This document shows, piece by piece, positions 35,545-45,300 of a stretch of 49,998 nucleotides of DNA (positions within the stretch are counted from its first letter, which is position 1; every line of letters starts with the position of its first letter). The position numbers were made by a program, and so were the translations under genes. The DNA is from Ectopseudomonas oleovorans (GTDB lineage: Bacteria; Pseudomonadota; Gammaproteobacteria; Pseudomonadales; Pseudomonadaceae): positions 1 to 49,998 of the forward strand of contig NZ_QASO01000087.1 in the NCBI RefSeq assembly GCF_003052605.1, given 5' to 3'. Under the pieces are notes generated by a model. The model did not search any database. It saw nothing but the letters and a program-made list of their open reading frames with translations, and was not told the DNA's origin.

Positions 35545-36318
35545 ATGTGCGAATTGCTCGGCATGAGCGCCAATGTACCCACCGATATCGTGTTCAGCTT
35601 TACCGGGCTGATGCAGCGTGGCGGCCGCACCGGGCCGCACCGTGATGGTTGGGGTATCGGCTTCTACGAAGGGCGCGGCTTGCGTCTGTTCCAGGACCCG
35701 CGGGCGAGCAGCGAATCCGAGGTGGCGCAGCTGGTGCAGCGCTACCCGATCAAGAGCGAAGTGGTGATCGGCCATATCCGCCAGGCCAACGTCGGCAAGG
35801 TCTGCCTGGTCAACACTCATCCCTTCAGTCGTGAGTTGTGGGGGCGTAACTGGTGTTTCGCCCATAACGGCCAGCTGGCGGGCCTGGAAGGCTCCACTAC
35901 CTTCTACCGACCGGTCGGCGAGACCGACAGCGAAGCGGCGTTCTGCGACCTGCTCAACCGCGTGCGTCGCGCCTTTCCCGAGCCGGTATCGGTGGAAATG
36001 CTCCTGCCGGTGCTGGTGGCGTCCTGTGCCAGTTACCGCAAGCTCGGCGTGTTCAATTGTCTGCTCAGCGATGGCGACTGGCTGTTCAGCTTCTGCTCGA
36101 CCAAGCTCGCGCATATCACCCGCCGCGCGCCGTTTGGCCCTGCGCAGCTCAAGGACGCTGACCTGAAGGTGGATTTCCAGTCAGAGACCACGCCCAACGA
36201 CGTGGTGACCGTCATCGCCACTGAACCTTTGACCGACAACGAACAGTGGTCGCTGTACCAGCCGGGCGAATGGCGCCTGTGGCGCCGCGGCGAATGCATC
36301 ACTCACGGCAAGGCCTGA
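35545..36318 (+). CDS. Class II glutamine amidotransferase (YafJ-like)
   Basis: This 257-residue Ntn-type amidotransferase has the nucleophile Cys2 exposed after Met removal (MCELLGMSANVP). GGRTGPHRDGWGIGFYEG, VVIGHIRQANVG, NTHPFSRELWGR and the oxyanion/substrate block WCFAHNGQLAG are intact. It is a stand-alone glutaminase domain whose acceptor substrate is not known. It lies in a short operon with the HIT protein before it and a DUF2937 protein after it. Confidence 0.9.
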   Translation: MCELLGMSANVPTDIVFSFTGLMQRGGRTGPHRDGWGIGFYEGRGLRLFQDPRASSESEVAQLVQRYPIKSEVVIGHIRQANVGKVCLVNTHPFSRELWGRNWCFAHNGQLAGLEGSTTFYRPVGETDSEAAFCDLLNRVRRAFPEPVSVEMLLPVLVASCASYRKLGVFNCLLSDGDWLFSFCSTKLAHITRRAPFGPAQLKDADLKVDFQSETTPNDVVTVIATEPLTDNEQWSLYQPGEWRLWRRGECITHGKA

Positions 36319-36322
36319 TCTC

Positions 36323-36847
36323 ATGCTTAGAAGCTACCTGCGCCTGACGCTGTTCGCTTTCGGCCTGTTGCTCGGCGTGCAGGTGCCGGGCTTCGTCGAT
36401 GACTACGCCAAGCGGGTCGAAGCTCATCGCCTGGAGTCGCAGCAGAGTCTCAAAGGTTTTCAGGAAACGGCGCGCAATTTCTTCAAGGGCGATATGGACG
36501 CGCTGGTTGCGCACTACCGCGTCAGCGATGACCCGGTGATGCGCAGCGATGCCAAGAGCGTCGGGCACCTGGTGCAGCGCTCCGCCTTGCTCGAACGCGA
36601 ATGGCAGGCCATGCAGGGGCCCTGGTACGCCCAGGCCTGGCACCTGGCAACTGGCGCGGATCACGAGCTGTTCGAGGAAACCCTGCAGGCTTACCGTTAT
36701 CAGGTGCTGTTTACCCCGGATGCGATTCTCTGGGGTGTGATCAGCGCACTGCTGCTGGCCTGGCTGGCGGAGGTGCTGGTGGTGCTGTGCGGCTGGATGT
36801 TCGGCGCAGGGCAGACCAGGCGCGCTCAACAGCGCCACTGGCGCTGA
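36323..36847 (+). CDS. DUF2937 family membrane protein
   Basis: This 174-residue protein has an N-terminal hydrophobic segment (LTLFAFGLLLGVQVP), a long helical periplasmic or cytoplasmic stretch and a C-terminal span (ILWGVISALLLAWLAEVLVVL), the layout of DUF2937 proteins. FVDDYAKRVEAHRLE and SLKGFQ after the first span are typical. The function is unknown. It is the last gene of the HIT operon and converges with the secretion system genes, with only 34 bases between stops. Confidence 0.85.
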   Translation: MLRSYLRLTLFAFGLLLGVQVPGFVDDYAKRVEAHRLESQQSLKGFQETARNFFKGDMDALVAHYRVSDDPVMRSDAKSVGHLVQRSALLEREWQAMQGPWYAQAWHLATGADHELFEETLQAYRYQVLFTPDAILWGVISALLLAWLAEVLVVLCGWMFGAGQTRRAQQRHWR

Positions 36848-36881
36848 ATACCTGCCCAGGGGCATCGGGCAAAACGCTGGC

Positions 36882-38225
36882 TCAGTAGCCGAGTGCCAAC
36901 TCCGGACCCAGGTAGTCATTGACCTGGAGGATATCGTCCTCGCCGAGCAGGCCGACCGCAGCGGCCAGTTGCAGGCGTGCGAGCAGATAGCGAAGTTTGG
37001 CTTCGAGCAGATCACGGCGGGCGATGAACACCTGTTCCTCGGCGTTGAGGATATCGACATTGGTACTGGAGCCCGCGAGAAACCCCTTGCGCGCTGAATC
37101 CTGTGCCCGCTCGCTGGAAATGACGGCCTGCTGCAGGGCGCGAATGCGTGCCTGGCCGCTCTGCACGCCGTGGAACTCACGGGTTGTGGCGGAGAACACT
37201 TCCTCGCGGCTGGCATTGACTTCTTCCCCGGCCTGTTCACGACTCGCGGTGGCCTGGCGCACCCGCGCGCTGACGCCGCCGCCGGAGTAAAGCGGCATGG
37301 TGAATTCCAGGCCGATGGAGCTGTAGCGGTTGGTCTGGTTGATGGTGGAGAGCGAATCGCTCTCGCTGTCGGTATAGCCCAGGACCAGGTCGAGAGTCGG
37401 CCAGTGGGCGCTGCTGGCGCGTTTGACCTCTTCTTCGGCGAGGCCATGATTGAGCTGGCGTGCGCGCAGCGAAGGGTTGTTCAATTGCGCCTTCTGTAGC
37501 CAGTCCTGGAGGTTGTCCGGTTGCAGGGGCGGGGTAGGAAATTCCGCGTGCAGGGTGGCGAGTTGATCCGGGTTGTTGCCGAGCAACTCCTGCAGCAGGC
37601 GCAGGGCGACTACCAGATTGTCTTCGGCTTCGATCACGCCGGCCTGCGCCAGGTCACGTCGGGCGGTGGCCTGGTCGACGTCGGTGATGGTGCCGTCGCC
37701 CAGATCGAAGCGGCGTTTGGCAGCCGCTACCTGCTGCTCGAAAGCCTTGAGCTTGGCGCGTGAAAGCTCGATGGTCTCGCGCGTCAGCAACACATCGAAG
37801 TAGCGGCTGGCCAGGCGTACGGCAACGCTCTGCGTCTTGGCATCGAACACCGCTTCGCTATAGCTGGCGCGCTGCTTGCCCTGGCGATACTCGACCATTT
37901 TCTGGCGGTTATACAGCGGCTGACGCAATTGCAGGCTGAGGTTTTCCGAGTCGTAGTCCAGATCGTTCTCGATGCGCCGGCCAAGTGCATTCTGTTGCTC
38001 CTGGGTGCCGTCGACCTGGCTTTTGCTGGCCCTGGCCGTGATCTGCGGCAGCAGCCCGGCTCTGCCGATAGCGGGATTTTCCAGACCAGCGGCACGTTCG
38101 TGGACGGCCGCACGATAGGTCGGGCCCTGCAGTTGCAGCAATTCCCAGGCCTGTAACAGATCCATGGAGTGGGCGGGCAGGCAGGCCAGGCAGCAGAGGC
38201 CTGACAATATCTGGCGTACGAGCAT
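36882..38225 (-). CDS. TolC-family outer membrane protein of a type I secretion system (AprF-like)
   Basis: This 447-residue protein has a signal peptide (LVRQILSGLCCLACLPAHS) and the TolC double repeat: helical hairpins around QITARASKSQVDG, LFRQPLYNRQKM-like LRQPLYNRQKMVEY, RRDLAQAGVIEAEDNL and, in the second half, EFTMPLYSGGGVSARVRQA with IRALQQAVISS. It forms the outer-membrane tunnel for proteins pushed out by the ABC exporter. It is the third gene of the operon; its start lies one base past the stop of the fusion-protein gene. It resembles AprF/PrtF of protease exporters. Confidence 0.92.
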   Translation of the reverse strand: MLVRQILSGLCCLACLPAHSMDLLQAWELLQLQGPTYRAAVHERAAGLENPAIGRAGLLPQITARASKSQVDGTQEQQNALGRRIENDLDYDSENLSLQLRQPLYNRQKMVEYRQGKQRASYSEAVFDAKTQSVAVRLASRYFDVLLTRETIELSRAKLKAFEQQVAAAKRRFDLGDGTITDVDQATARRDLAQAGVIEAEDNLVVALRLLQELLGNNPDQLATLHAEFPTPPLQPDNLQDWLQKAQLNNPSLRARQLNHGLAEEEVKRASSAHWPTLDLVLGYTDSESDSLSTINQTNRYSSIGLEFTMPLYSGGGVSARVRQATASREQAGEEVNASREEVFSATTREFHGVQSGQARIRALQQAVISSERAQDSARKGFLAGSSTNVDILNAEEQVFIARRDLLEAKLRYLLARLQLAAAVGLLGEDDILQVNDYLGPELALGY

Positions 38226-38226
38226 G

Positions 38227-39573
38227 TCATTGCTCCTTGAAGGCTCCGTCGATACGGTCAAGCATGGGCTTCATCAGATAGCTCATCAGGTTGCGTTCAC
38301 CGGTCTTGATCGTCACGGTGGCCGGCATGCCGGGGCGAATGCGATTGCTGCCCAGCTTGTCCATGCCGTCGGTGGTGACCTCGATCTCGGCCAGGTAGTA
38401 GGGCTGTTTGTTGGTCTCGTCGATAAGGCGATCGGCGGAAATCGTCAGTACGCGACCGGGGATGTTCGGCGTCTGCGCGTGATTGAACGCGGGGAAGGCG
38501 ATGTCCACCGGCAATCCCGGTTGCATCTTGTCGATGGCCTGCACCGGCACCATGGCATCGACCTGCAGAGGCTCATTGGCCGGCACCACGTCCATGATTC
38601 GCGAGCCGGCCTGGATCACCCCGCCTATGGTGGAGGCCGACAGTCCCAGCACCACGCCATCGATGGGCGAGCGGATCACCGTGTTGCTGACTTCGTAGTC
38701 CAGCGCCCGCAGGCGGTCGGCGAGAGCGGCGGCCTCTTTCTGCATATCGCTGAGCTGCGATTGCACTTCCTGCTGGTAATTCTGTTCAAGCTGGAGGATG
38801 CGCAGTTTGAGCTCGGCGATCTGGTTGCGCGTACGCCCTGTGTCGGCGATGTTCTGCGCCAGCGAGGCGCTCAGTTCGGCGGCGTTGCGTTCCAGTTCGA
38901 GCATGCGGTTGCGCGTCACATAGCCTTCCGCCGCCAGGCTGCGCACCCCGTCAAGCTCCTGGTTGAGCAGCCTGATCTGCGCGCTGCGCGAGTACTGGAC
39001 CTGGCGCAGGCCCTTGAGCTGTTCCTCGGCGCCGAGGATGTTCTCGCGGAGAATCTCGGCTTCGCCGCTCAGTGCCGCGCGGCGGGTGGCGAACAGGCGC
39101 TGCTGCAGGGCGACCGAGGCATCCAAACGTGGGTCGCCGGCGAAACGGCTGAGCAGCTCGGGATCGAACTCCACCTGTGTGGCGCCGTCGCGCTCGGCCT
39201 GCAGGCGGCTTTTCACCGTGCTGACCACTATGTACTGGGCGCTGACCATGCCTTGCTCGGCGATGGCGCGGGTGGCATCCAGCTCGATCAGCGGCTGGTT
39301 GCGTTGCACCAGATCCCCCTCGCGCACCAGGATGGCGCCGACCGAGCCGCCGGTCAGATGCTGGATGGTCTTGCGGTTGTCGGTGACGTTGACCGTGGCA
39401 TTGGCCACCACCCCGGCATCCAGAGGCGCGAGAATGGCCCAGAGAATGAATCCACCGAAGCCTGCGAGCACCAGCGACAAGCCCCAGCGACTCGGTTTGC
39501 CGTCGTCCATGTCAACCATGCAGGGGCTATCCGTCAGTATCAGCCCCTTGCTTTCGAACTGCAGATCGGACAT
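38227..39573 (-). CDS. HlyD-family membrane fusion protein of the type I secretion system (AprE-like)
   Basis: This 448-residue protein has one N-terminal membrane span (LSLVLAGFGGFILWAILAPL), a biotinyl-lipoyl-like half (GGSVGAILVREGDLVQRNQP), a long coiled coil of about residues 100-260 and the matching half (VIRSPIDGVVLGLSASTIGG). It ends with the beta-barrel segment GMPATVTIKTGERNLMSYL typical of HlyD/AprE/PrtE. It links the ABC exporter to the TolC-like channel across the periplasm. It is 6 bases downstream of the ABC gene. Confidence 0.93.
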   Translation of the reverse strand: MSDLQFESKGLILTDSPCMVDMDDGKPSRWGLSLVLAGFGGFILWAILAPLDAGVVANATVNVTDNRKTIQHLTGGSVGAILVREGDLVQRNQPLIELDATRAIAEQGMVSAQYIVVSTVKSRLQAERDGATQVEFDPELLSRFAGDPRLDASVALQQRLFATRRAALSGEAEILRENILGAEEQLKGLRQVQYSRSAQIRLLNQELDGVRSLAAEGYVTRNRMLELERNAAELSASLAQNIADTGRTRNQIAELKLRILQLEQNYQQEVQSQLSDMQKEAAALADRLRALDYEVSNTVIRSPIDGVVLGLSASTIGGVIQAGSRIMDVVPANEPLQVDAMVPVQAIDKMQPGLPVDIAFPAFNHAQTPNIPGRVLTISADRLIDETNKQPYYLAEIEVTTDGMDKLGSNRIRPGMPATVTIKTGERNLMSYLMKPMLDRIDGAFKEQ

Positions 39574-39579
39574 GACATG

Positions 39580-41319
39580 TCACTCCTTGGCCCGTACCGA
39601 GGCCAGGGTCGGCGACCCCTTGCCGGTGGGGATCACGTTGGCCTGGCGCAACGCAGCGAATACCTCATCGCGGCTGCCGAACATCTGCACAGCGCCTTCG
39701 CGCAGTACCAGCACCTTGTCCACCATGTTCAGCACGGTGGGGCGGTGGGAGATCAGCACCAGGGTCTTGCCGCGTTGCTTGAGGTCGAGCAGCGCTTGCA
39801 GCAACGCTGCTTCGCCGACGTCGTCGAGGCTGGCGTTGGGCTCGTCGAGGACGATCAGTGATGGCTCGCCGTAGAGTGCACGGGCCAGGCCGATGCGTTG
39901 CTTCTGCCCGCCGGACAACGAGCCGCCGTCGGCGCTCAGGTGGGTGTCGTAGCCTTGCGGCAGGTGCAGGATCATCTCGTGCACGCCGGCCTGCCTGGCG
40001 GCGAGGATCACCGCCTCGCCGTCGATTGCGCCGAAGCGCGCGATGTTCTCGGCGATGCTGCCCTCGAACAACTCGACGTCCTGTGGCAGGTAGCCGAGCC
40101 AGGGACCCAGCTCAGCCTTGTTCCATTGATAGATATCGGCGCCGTCCAGGCGCACCTTGCCGCCTTGCGCCGGCCAGACGCCAACCAGCAGACGTGCCAG
40201 GGTGGATTTGCCTGAGGCTGAGGGGCCGATGATGCCCAGGGCTTCGCCGGGTGCCAGGTTGAAGCTGACGCCGCGCAGGATCGGCGTGGGCGAGCCCGGT
40301 GCGCTGGCGAAGGCGTTCTCCACGTGGAGCATGCCCAGCGGCTTGGGTAGCGGCATGGACGGCTTGTGCGCAGGAAAGTCAGCCAGCAGCCCGGATAGCC
40401 GAGCCCAGGCTGCACGGCTGGAGAGCAACTGCTTCCAGGCCGAGATCACCTGCTCCACCGGCGCCATGGCACGGCCGGAGAGGATCGAGCAGGCGATCAT
40501 CATGCCCGGGGTGATCGTGCCCTGGATCGCCAGCAAGGCGCCGGCACCAAGGATCAGTGACTGCAGGGTGACACGCACGAAACGACTGCCTCCGGCGATG
40601 TAGGCCGCGCGGTCGGAGGCCAGGGTCTGCAGCTCGAGAATTTTCAGGTGGTTGCCGAACCAGCGCTGGCGAATTGCCGGCAGCATGCCCATGGCCTCGA
40701 TCACTTCGGCATTGCGCAGGTTGTTGTTGGCGAAACTGCCGGATACCAGCGAGGCCTGATTGGCCTCGGCCAGCGGCTTGCGCGTGCTGACTTCGGTGAG
40801 CCAGGCCAGGCCCACCAGCAGTAACGAACCGATCAGAGTAATCAGGCCGAGCAGTGGGTGTACCAGGTAGATCACCAGCAGGAAGATGGGGGTCCAGGGG
40901 GCGTCGAAGAAGGCGAACAGGCCGTTACCGGTGAGAAACTGGCGAACCTGTGAGAGATCCTGCAGCGCCTGCGCCGGGTTGCCGCCGGCGCGGCGCAGGT
41001 TGCGCTCGAAGGCGGCGCCGAAGATGCGCTTGTTGAGCATCATGTCGAGGCGGTTGCCGACGCGGATCAGTACGCTTGAGCGCACCACTTCCAACAGCGC
41101 CATCAGTACATACAGGCCGATCACCAGCACGGTGAGCATCAGCAGGGTGGTGACATTGCTGCTGACCAAGGCACGGTCGTAGACCTGCAGCATATAAACA
41201 GCCGGGGTCAGCATCAGCAGGTTGATCACCCCGCTGAAGGCGGCCAGGGCGTAGAAGGTGCGGCGCAGGCGAAAGAGCACCTCGGCCAGCTCGGAACGCG
41301 GGGGCTGCGGGACGTCCAT
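39580..41319 (-). CDS. Type I secretion ABC exporter (AprD/PrtD-like)
   Basis: This 579-residue fused permease/ATPase has transmembrane segments in residues 20-290 (FYALAAFSGVINLLMLTPAV, LFAFFDAPWTPIFLLVIYLV) and an ATPase with Walker A GPSASGKSTLARLL, signature LSGGQKQRIGLARAL and Walker B LIVLDEPNASLDD. It has no C39 peptidase, so it exports proteins with uncleaved C-terminal signals, as RTX proteins have. I chose the ATG at 41319, which has GGAGGG five bases upstream. An ATG five codons earlier lacks such a site. It is the first gene of the secretion operon. Confidence 0.94.
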   Translation of the reverse strand: MDVPQPPRSELAEVLFRLRRTFYALAAFSGVINLLMLTPAVYMLQVYDRALVSSNVTTLLMLTVLVIGLYVLMALLEVVRSSVLIRVGNRLDMMLNKRIFGAAFERNLRRAGGNPAQALQDLSQVRQFLTGNGLFAFFDAPWTPIFLLVIYLVHPLLGLITLIGSLLLVGLAWLTEVSTRKPLAEANQASLVSGSFANNNLRNAEVIEAMGMLPAIRQRWFGNHLKILELQTLASDRAAYIAGGSRFVRVTLQSLILGAGALLAIQGTITPGMMIACSILSGRAMAPVEQVISAWKQLLSSRAAWARLSGLLADFPAHKPSMPLPKPLGMLHVENAFASAPGSPTPILRGVSFNLAPGEALGIIGPSASGKSTLARLLVGVWPAQGGKVRLDGADIYQWNKAELGPWLGYLPQDVELFEGSIAENIARFGAIDGEAVILAARQAGVHEMILHLPQGYDTHLSADGGSLSGGQKQRIGLARALYGEPSLIVLDEPNASLDDVGEAALLQALLDLKQRGKTLVLISHRPTVLNMVDKVLVLREGAVQMFGSRDEVFAALRQANVIPTGKGSPTLASVRAKE

Positions 41320-41985
41320 GGGACCCTCCGGCACTGCATGTTCGCTGGGTGTCCTGCATGGGATGACGGCATTTCGACGATTGGTGTGCAGGACCGTCTA
41401 TTGGAGACATTTTCTTGTCTCTTTGGGTGTCGCCCTCTAGGTATAGATGGGGTTTTCGTCGATGTGCAAGGGATTTAATCGCCTTATTTTTTCGATGTTT
41501 CGTTTTGTTTCATAAAAAAAATCTTTATTCAATAAAAGCTTATAGGAAATAAGGATAATTAATGAGGCGATTGACGGTATCTTGACAATCCTATTGGCTT
41601 GGACTTAAGTCTAGGCGTGTGATCCAAGCCAATAAGTCGACACAGCTTTCGTTGGCAAGCTCCTGCATGGGGTGATCACCATCGGAATCACGTTTTACCG
41701 GACGCCTGAGGCGTCTTTGCTAGGGCATTTCGCCGACCTGAAACTGCACGGGTCTCCTACTGCCTGATTTCTGACGCCAGGCTTCGTGCCAGCTTCAGCA
41801 TAGGGACATACCAAATACTGATTGCACGCCGATTAGCCCGGCAGGTTGGTGTGGCAGCGTTTGGCCTCTATCCCGGGAACGCTCTGACGATTGCGTGATG
41901 CGCAACGGACGGGGTGGGCTGTTTCTGGGCCAGCGATTCCTCCTATTTCGCGCATTCAGCTGCTGGGTTTCAGAGGTGGAAGGAA
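41320..41985. promoter_or_regulatory. AT-rich intergenic control region between secretion operon and peroxidase
   Basis: These 666 bases hold no convincing gene. From about 41440 to 41580 the sequence is strikingly AT-rich (for example CATAAAAAAAATCTTTATTC) in a GC-rich genome, a typical target for MvaT/H-NS-type silencers. An 11-bp perfect inverted repeat (41593-41603 with 41623-41633, ATTGGCTTGGA) encloses a 10-bp palindrome, GACTTAAGTC (41602-41611). TTGACA at 41582-41587 could be a -35 box just ahead of it. Both divergent transcripts must start here; the assignment of each site is inference. Confidence 0.55.
41593..41633. promoter_or_regulatory. Nested palindrome, candidate operator
   Basis: Outer arms ATTGGCTTGGA and TCCAAGCCAAT are perfect inverted copies. 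The palindrome GACTTAAGTC starts within the end of the left arm. The spacing of about 30 bases between arm centres (three helical turns) would suit cooperative binding of a dimeric regulator on one face of the DNA. Confidence 0.4.
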
Positions 41986-42198
41986 ATGGCCGATTTCATC
42001 AAATCCGATCTCGAGTTCATCCAGCAGCAGATTTTCATTGCTGAGGCGCATGCCGCCGGACAGAGCCTGAGCGAGTTGCTGCCCAACTCCCAGGTGCCCT
42101 GGGGGCTGCGTACAGTGGATGGCAGCTACAACAATCTGGTGAAGGGCCGGACCTCATGCGGCACCGCCGGCCTGTGGGATTGCCACGGGCCGCCCTAG
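41986..42198 (+). pseudogene. Truncated copy of the haem peroxidase N-terminus
   Basis: This 70-codon frame starts behind GGAAGGA. Residues 4-52 closely match residues 7-54 of the large peroxidase downstream: SDLEFIQQQIFIAEAHAAG here versus SDLEFILQQIKIAEAHAAG there, and GLRTVDGSYNNLV versus GLRTVDGTYNNLV. After NNLVKGR the similarity ends and the frame stops 15 codons later. There is no haem-binding part, so it cannot be a peroxidase. It is most simply the remnant of a duplicated gene, though a short expressed peptide is possible. Confidence 0.65.
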
Positions 42199-42377
42199 CC
42201 ACGTCCTGCGGCCCGCCGCCGCCCGGGTCGAGCAAGCGCCAGTCGCGGCTCGATCCCCTTGCACCGATCCAGACACTCTTCTGCCTGCGCTTAGCCACGC
42301 CGTTGCAATGTTGCCGTATGCATGTGGTTTTTCTGACGCCTTCGTCAGTCGCACTTACATCGAGGGAGCACAACAAA

Positions 42378-45300
42378 ATGGCTGTCAAGACAACCCAATC
42401 CGATCTGGAGTTCATCCTCCAGCAAATCAAGATCGCCGAAGCCCACGCCGCTGGCGCCTCGCTCTACGACCTGGTCGGCAACCCGCTGCTGCCCTACGGT
42501 CTGCGCACGGTCGACGGTACCTACAACAATCTGGTACCTGGCCAGGAGCAATACGGCTCGGCCGACCAGGTCATGCCGCGGCTGCTGGAACCCGAGTTTC
42601 GCGATGCGGAAAATGGTATCGATGGTGCCGGCGCCCCTCCTGGCTTTCCCGGTTCAGGCACTCAGACCAGCTACGAACAAACCAGCGGATATGTGGTGGA
42701 TTCGCAGCCGCGGATCATCAGCAACCTGATCGTCGACCAGAGCCTGAACAACCCGGCGGCGGTGATGGCCGCGCTGGAGTACGCCGGCTCCAGCGACGTC
42801 TTCGGCGATGCGCAGTTGGTGGCCAACGCCCTGGCCGCGTTGAAAACCGCCGAGGCGGCGGCGCAGGGCAATAGTGCGCTGGTCGAGGCTAGCGCCGCGC
42901 TGCTGGCCGCCTCTGCCGCTGCGGCCCAGGCTGCAGCCGGAGCGGTGGAGCTGGCGCAGGAGGAGGCCGATGCCGATGACCTGGCGCACAGCGAGGCGTT
43001 GGCGCTGGTAACTGCTGCGCAGGCCGCGGAAGGGGCTGCCTTGGCGGCGTTGATTTTCGCCCTGAACAACGGTGGTGATGTTGTCGGCACTTTGGCCACA
43101 TACAACGCGGCAGCGGCTGCGACTGCTGCAGCTCAGGAGCAGGCTGGCACAGCTGGCGAAAGTGCTGCCGCATCGGCTGCGCTTGCTATGGAGGCTCAGA
43201 CCGTTGCTCTGGCAGCGGCTACACAGTTGGCCAGCGATACGGCCGCCCACGAACTGCTGCTGGCCGAGGTTGCTGAAAGCAGCGCCGAGGTTGCTGCTGC
43301 CCAGGCCGCGCTGGATGGGCTGCTGGACGATATGGGTATCGTCATGGACAACGGCAGCGTGCAGGTGCCCAACGTCTCGCCGGACGAAGGCCTGAGCGCG
43401 CCTTTCAACGCCTGGATGAGCCTGTTCGGCCAGTTCTTCGACCATGGCCTGGATCTGGTCAACAAGGGCGGCAGCGGCACCGTGTATATCCCGCTGCAGC
43501 CGGACGACCCGCTGTACGTTGAGGGCTCGCACAGCAACTTCATGGTGCTTACCCGCGCCACCAACCAGCCGGGGCCGGATGGCATCCTCGGCACGCCCGA
43601 CGACGTGCGTGAGCATGTCAACCAGACCACCCCCTTCGTCGACCAGAACCAGACCTACACCTCGCACGCCTCGCATCAGGTGTTCCTGCGCGAGTACGTC
43701 ATGGTCGACGGTAAGCCGGTGGCCACCGGGCATTTGCTCGACGGCCAGAATGGTGGCTTGGCTACCTGGGCCGATATCAAGGCGCAGGCGCGCGAGATGC
43801 TCGGCATCAACCTCACCGATGCCGATATCGGCAACGTGCCGCTGCTGGCCACCGACCAGTACGGTCAGTTCATCCGTGGCGAGAACGGTTTCGCCATGCT
43901 GATCATGCCCGGCAATCCACCGGTTCAGGTAGAGGGCGATCCGGACAATCCCATCAGCACCCAGGGGGCTGTGCGTACCGGGCATGCTTTCCTCGACGAT
44001 ATCGCCCATAACGCTGTGCCGGTGATAGTCGGCGGCCAATTGGTAGCCGATGCCGATGAGGTGGCCGGCAATGCCGTGGGAGTCAACTCCATGACCGGAC
44101 GCAACCTCGAGTACGACAACGAATTGCTCGACGCTCACTACATCACCGGCGACGGCCGCGGCAACGAGAACATCGGCCTGACCGCGGTGCACCATGTGTT
44201 CCACTCCGAGCACAATCGGCTGGTCGAGGCCAACAAGCAGGCCATTCTCGCCAGCGGCGATCTGGCCTTTATCAACGAGTGGCTGCAGCAGCCGGTGGAG
44301 TCTGTGCCGGAGAGTGTCGACGGGCTGATCTGGAACGGCGAGCGCTTGTTCCAGGCCGCGCGCTTCGTCAACGAGATGCAGTACCAGCACCTGGTGTTCG
44401 AGGAGTTCGTGCGCAAGATCCAGCCGTTCACCGATATCTTCATGGTGCAGCCGGATATTGAGATCGATGCGGCCATCGTCGCCGAGTTCGCCCGCGTGGT
44501 GTACCGCTTCGGCCACTCCATGCTCAACGAAACGGTGGATCGGTTGAGCTTCGACATGCAGTCCAGCGACATCGGCCTGATCGAGGCCTTCCTCAACCCG
44601 GTCGAGTTCGGCAGCGCCGATGCCGATGTCATGGCCGGCTCGATCATCCGCGGCATGACCCGGCAAACCGGTAACGAGATCGACGAGTTCGTCACCGGCG
44701 CCTTGCGCAACAACCTGGTGGGGCTGCCCCTGGATCTGCCGGCGATCAATATCGCCCGCGGCCGCGACACCGGCGTGCCGTCACTCAACAGTGCGCGCGA
44801 GCAGTTCTTCGCCGCCACCGGCGACAGCAACCTCAAGCCCTATGTCAGCTGGGTCGATTTCGCGCTGAACATCAAGAACCCGGCGTCGATCATCAATTTC
44901 ATCGCCGCCTACGGTCAGCACGAGAGCATCCTCGCGGCCGATACCGCCGAGGCCAAGCGCGCCGCCGCCACTCTGCTGGTGATGGGCGGTAGCGGCAGCC
45001 CGAGCGATCGCACCGACTTCCTCAACAGCAGCGGCACCTGGGCCGGGCGCGAGTCCGGCCTGAACCTGGTGGACTTCTGGATCGGCGGCCTGGCCGAGCG
45101 CAAGATGCCGTTCGGCGGCATGCTCGGCTCGACCTTCAACTTCGTCTTCGAAATACAGATGGAGAATCTGCAGGACGGCGACCGCTTCTACTACCTGTCG
45201 CGCACTCAGGGGCTCGACCTGTTGGGGGCGCTGGAGGCCAACTCCTTCGCCTCGCTGGTGATGGCCAACACCGACCTCGGCCGGCCGGGTTCCTCGCACC

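Noticed and set aside
36848..36881. Possible bidirectional terminator between the DUF2937 gene and the TolC gene
   Set aside because: Only a 5-bp TGCCC/GGGCA stem is visible, with no T-run on either strand.
41553..41580. Possible Fur box (GGATAATTAATGAGG)
   Set aside because: It matches the 19-bp Fur consensus only over a short AT-rich stretch, with no convincing inverted hexamer symmetry.
42156..42377. Upstream extension of the peroxidase frame by 74 codons
   Set aside because: The extension is Pro/Arg-rich and unlike the family. The ATG at 42378 gives the N-terminus that matches the truncated paralogue and has an upstream GGGAG.
42654..44666. 670-codon antisense frame inside the peroxidase gene
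   Set aside because: The forward frame has clear haem peroxidase motifs. The antisense product is a His/Gln/Val-rich shadow without family features.
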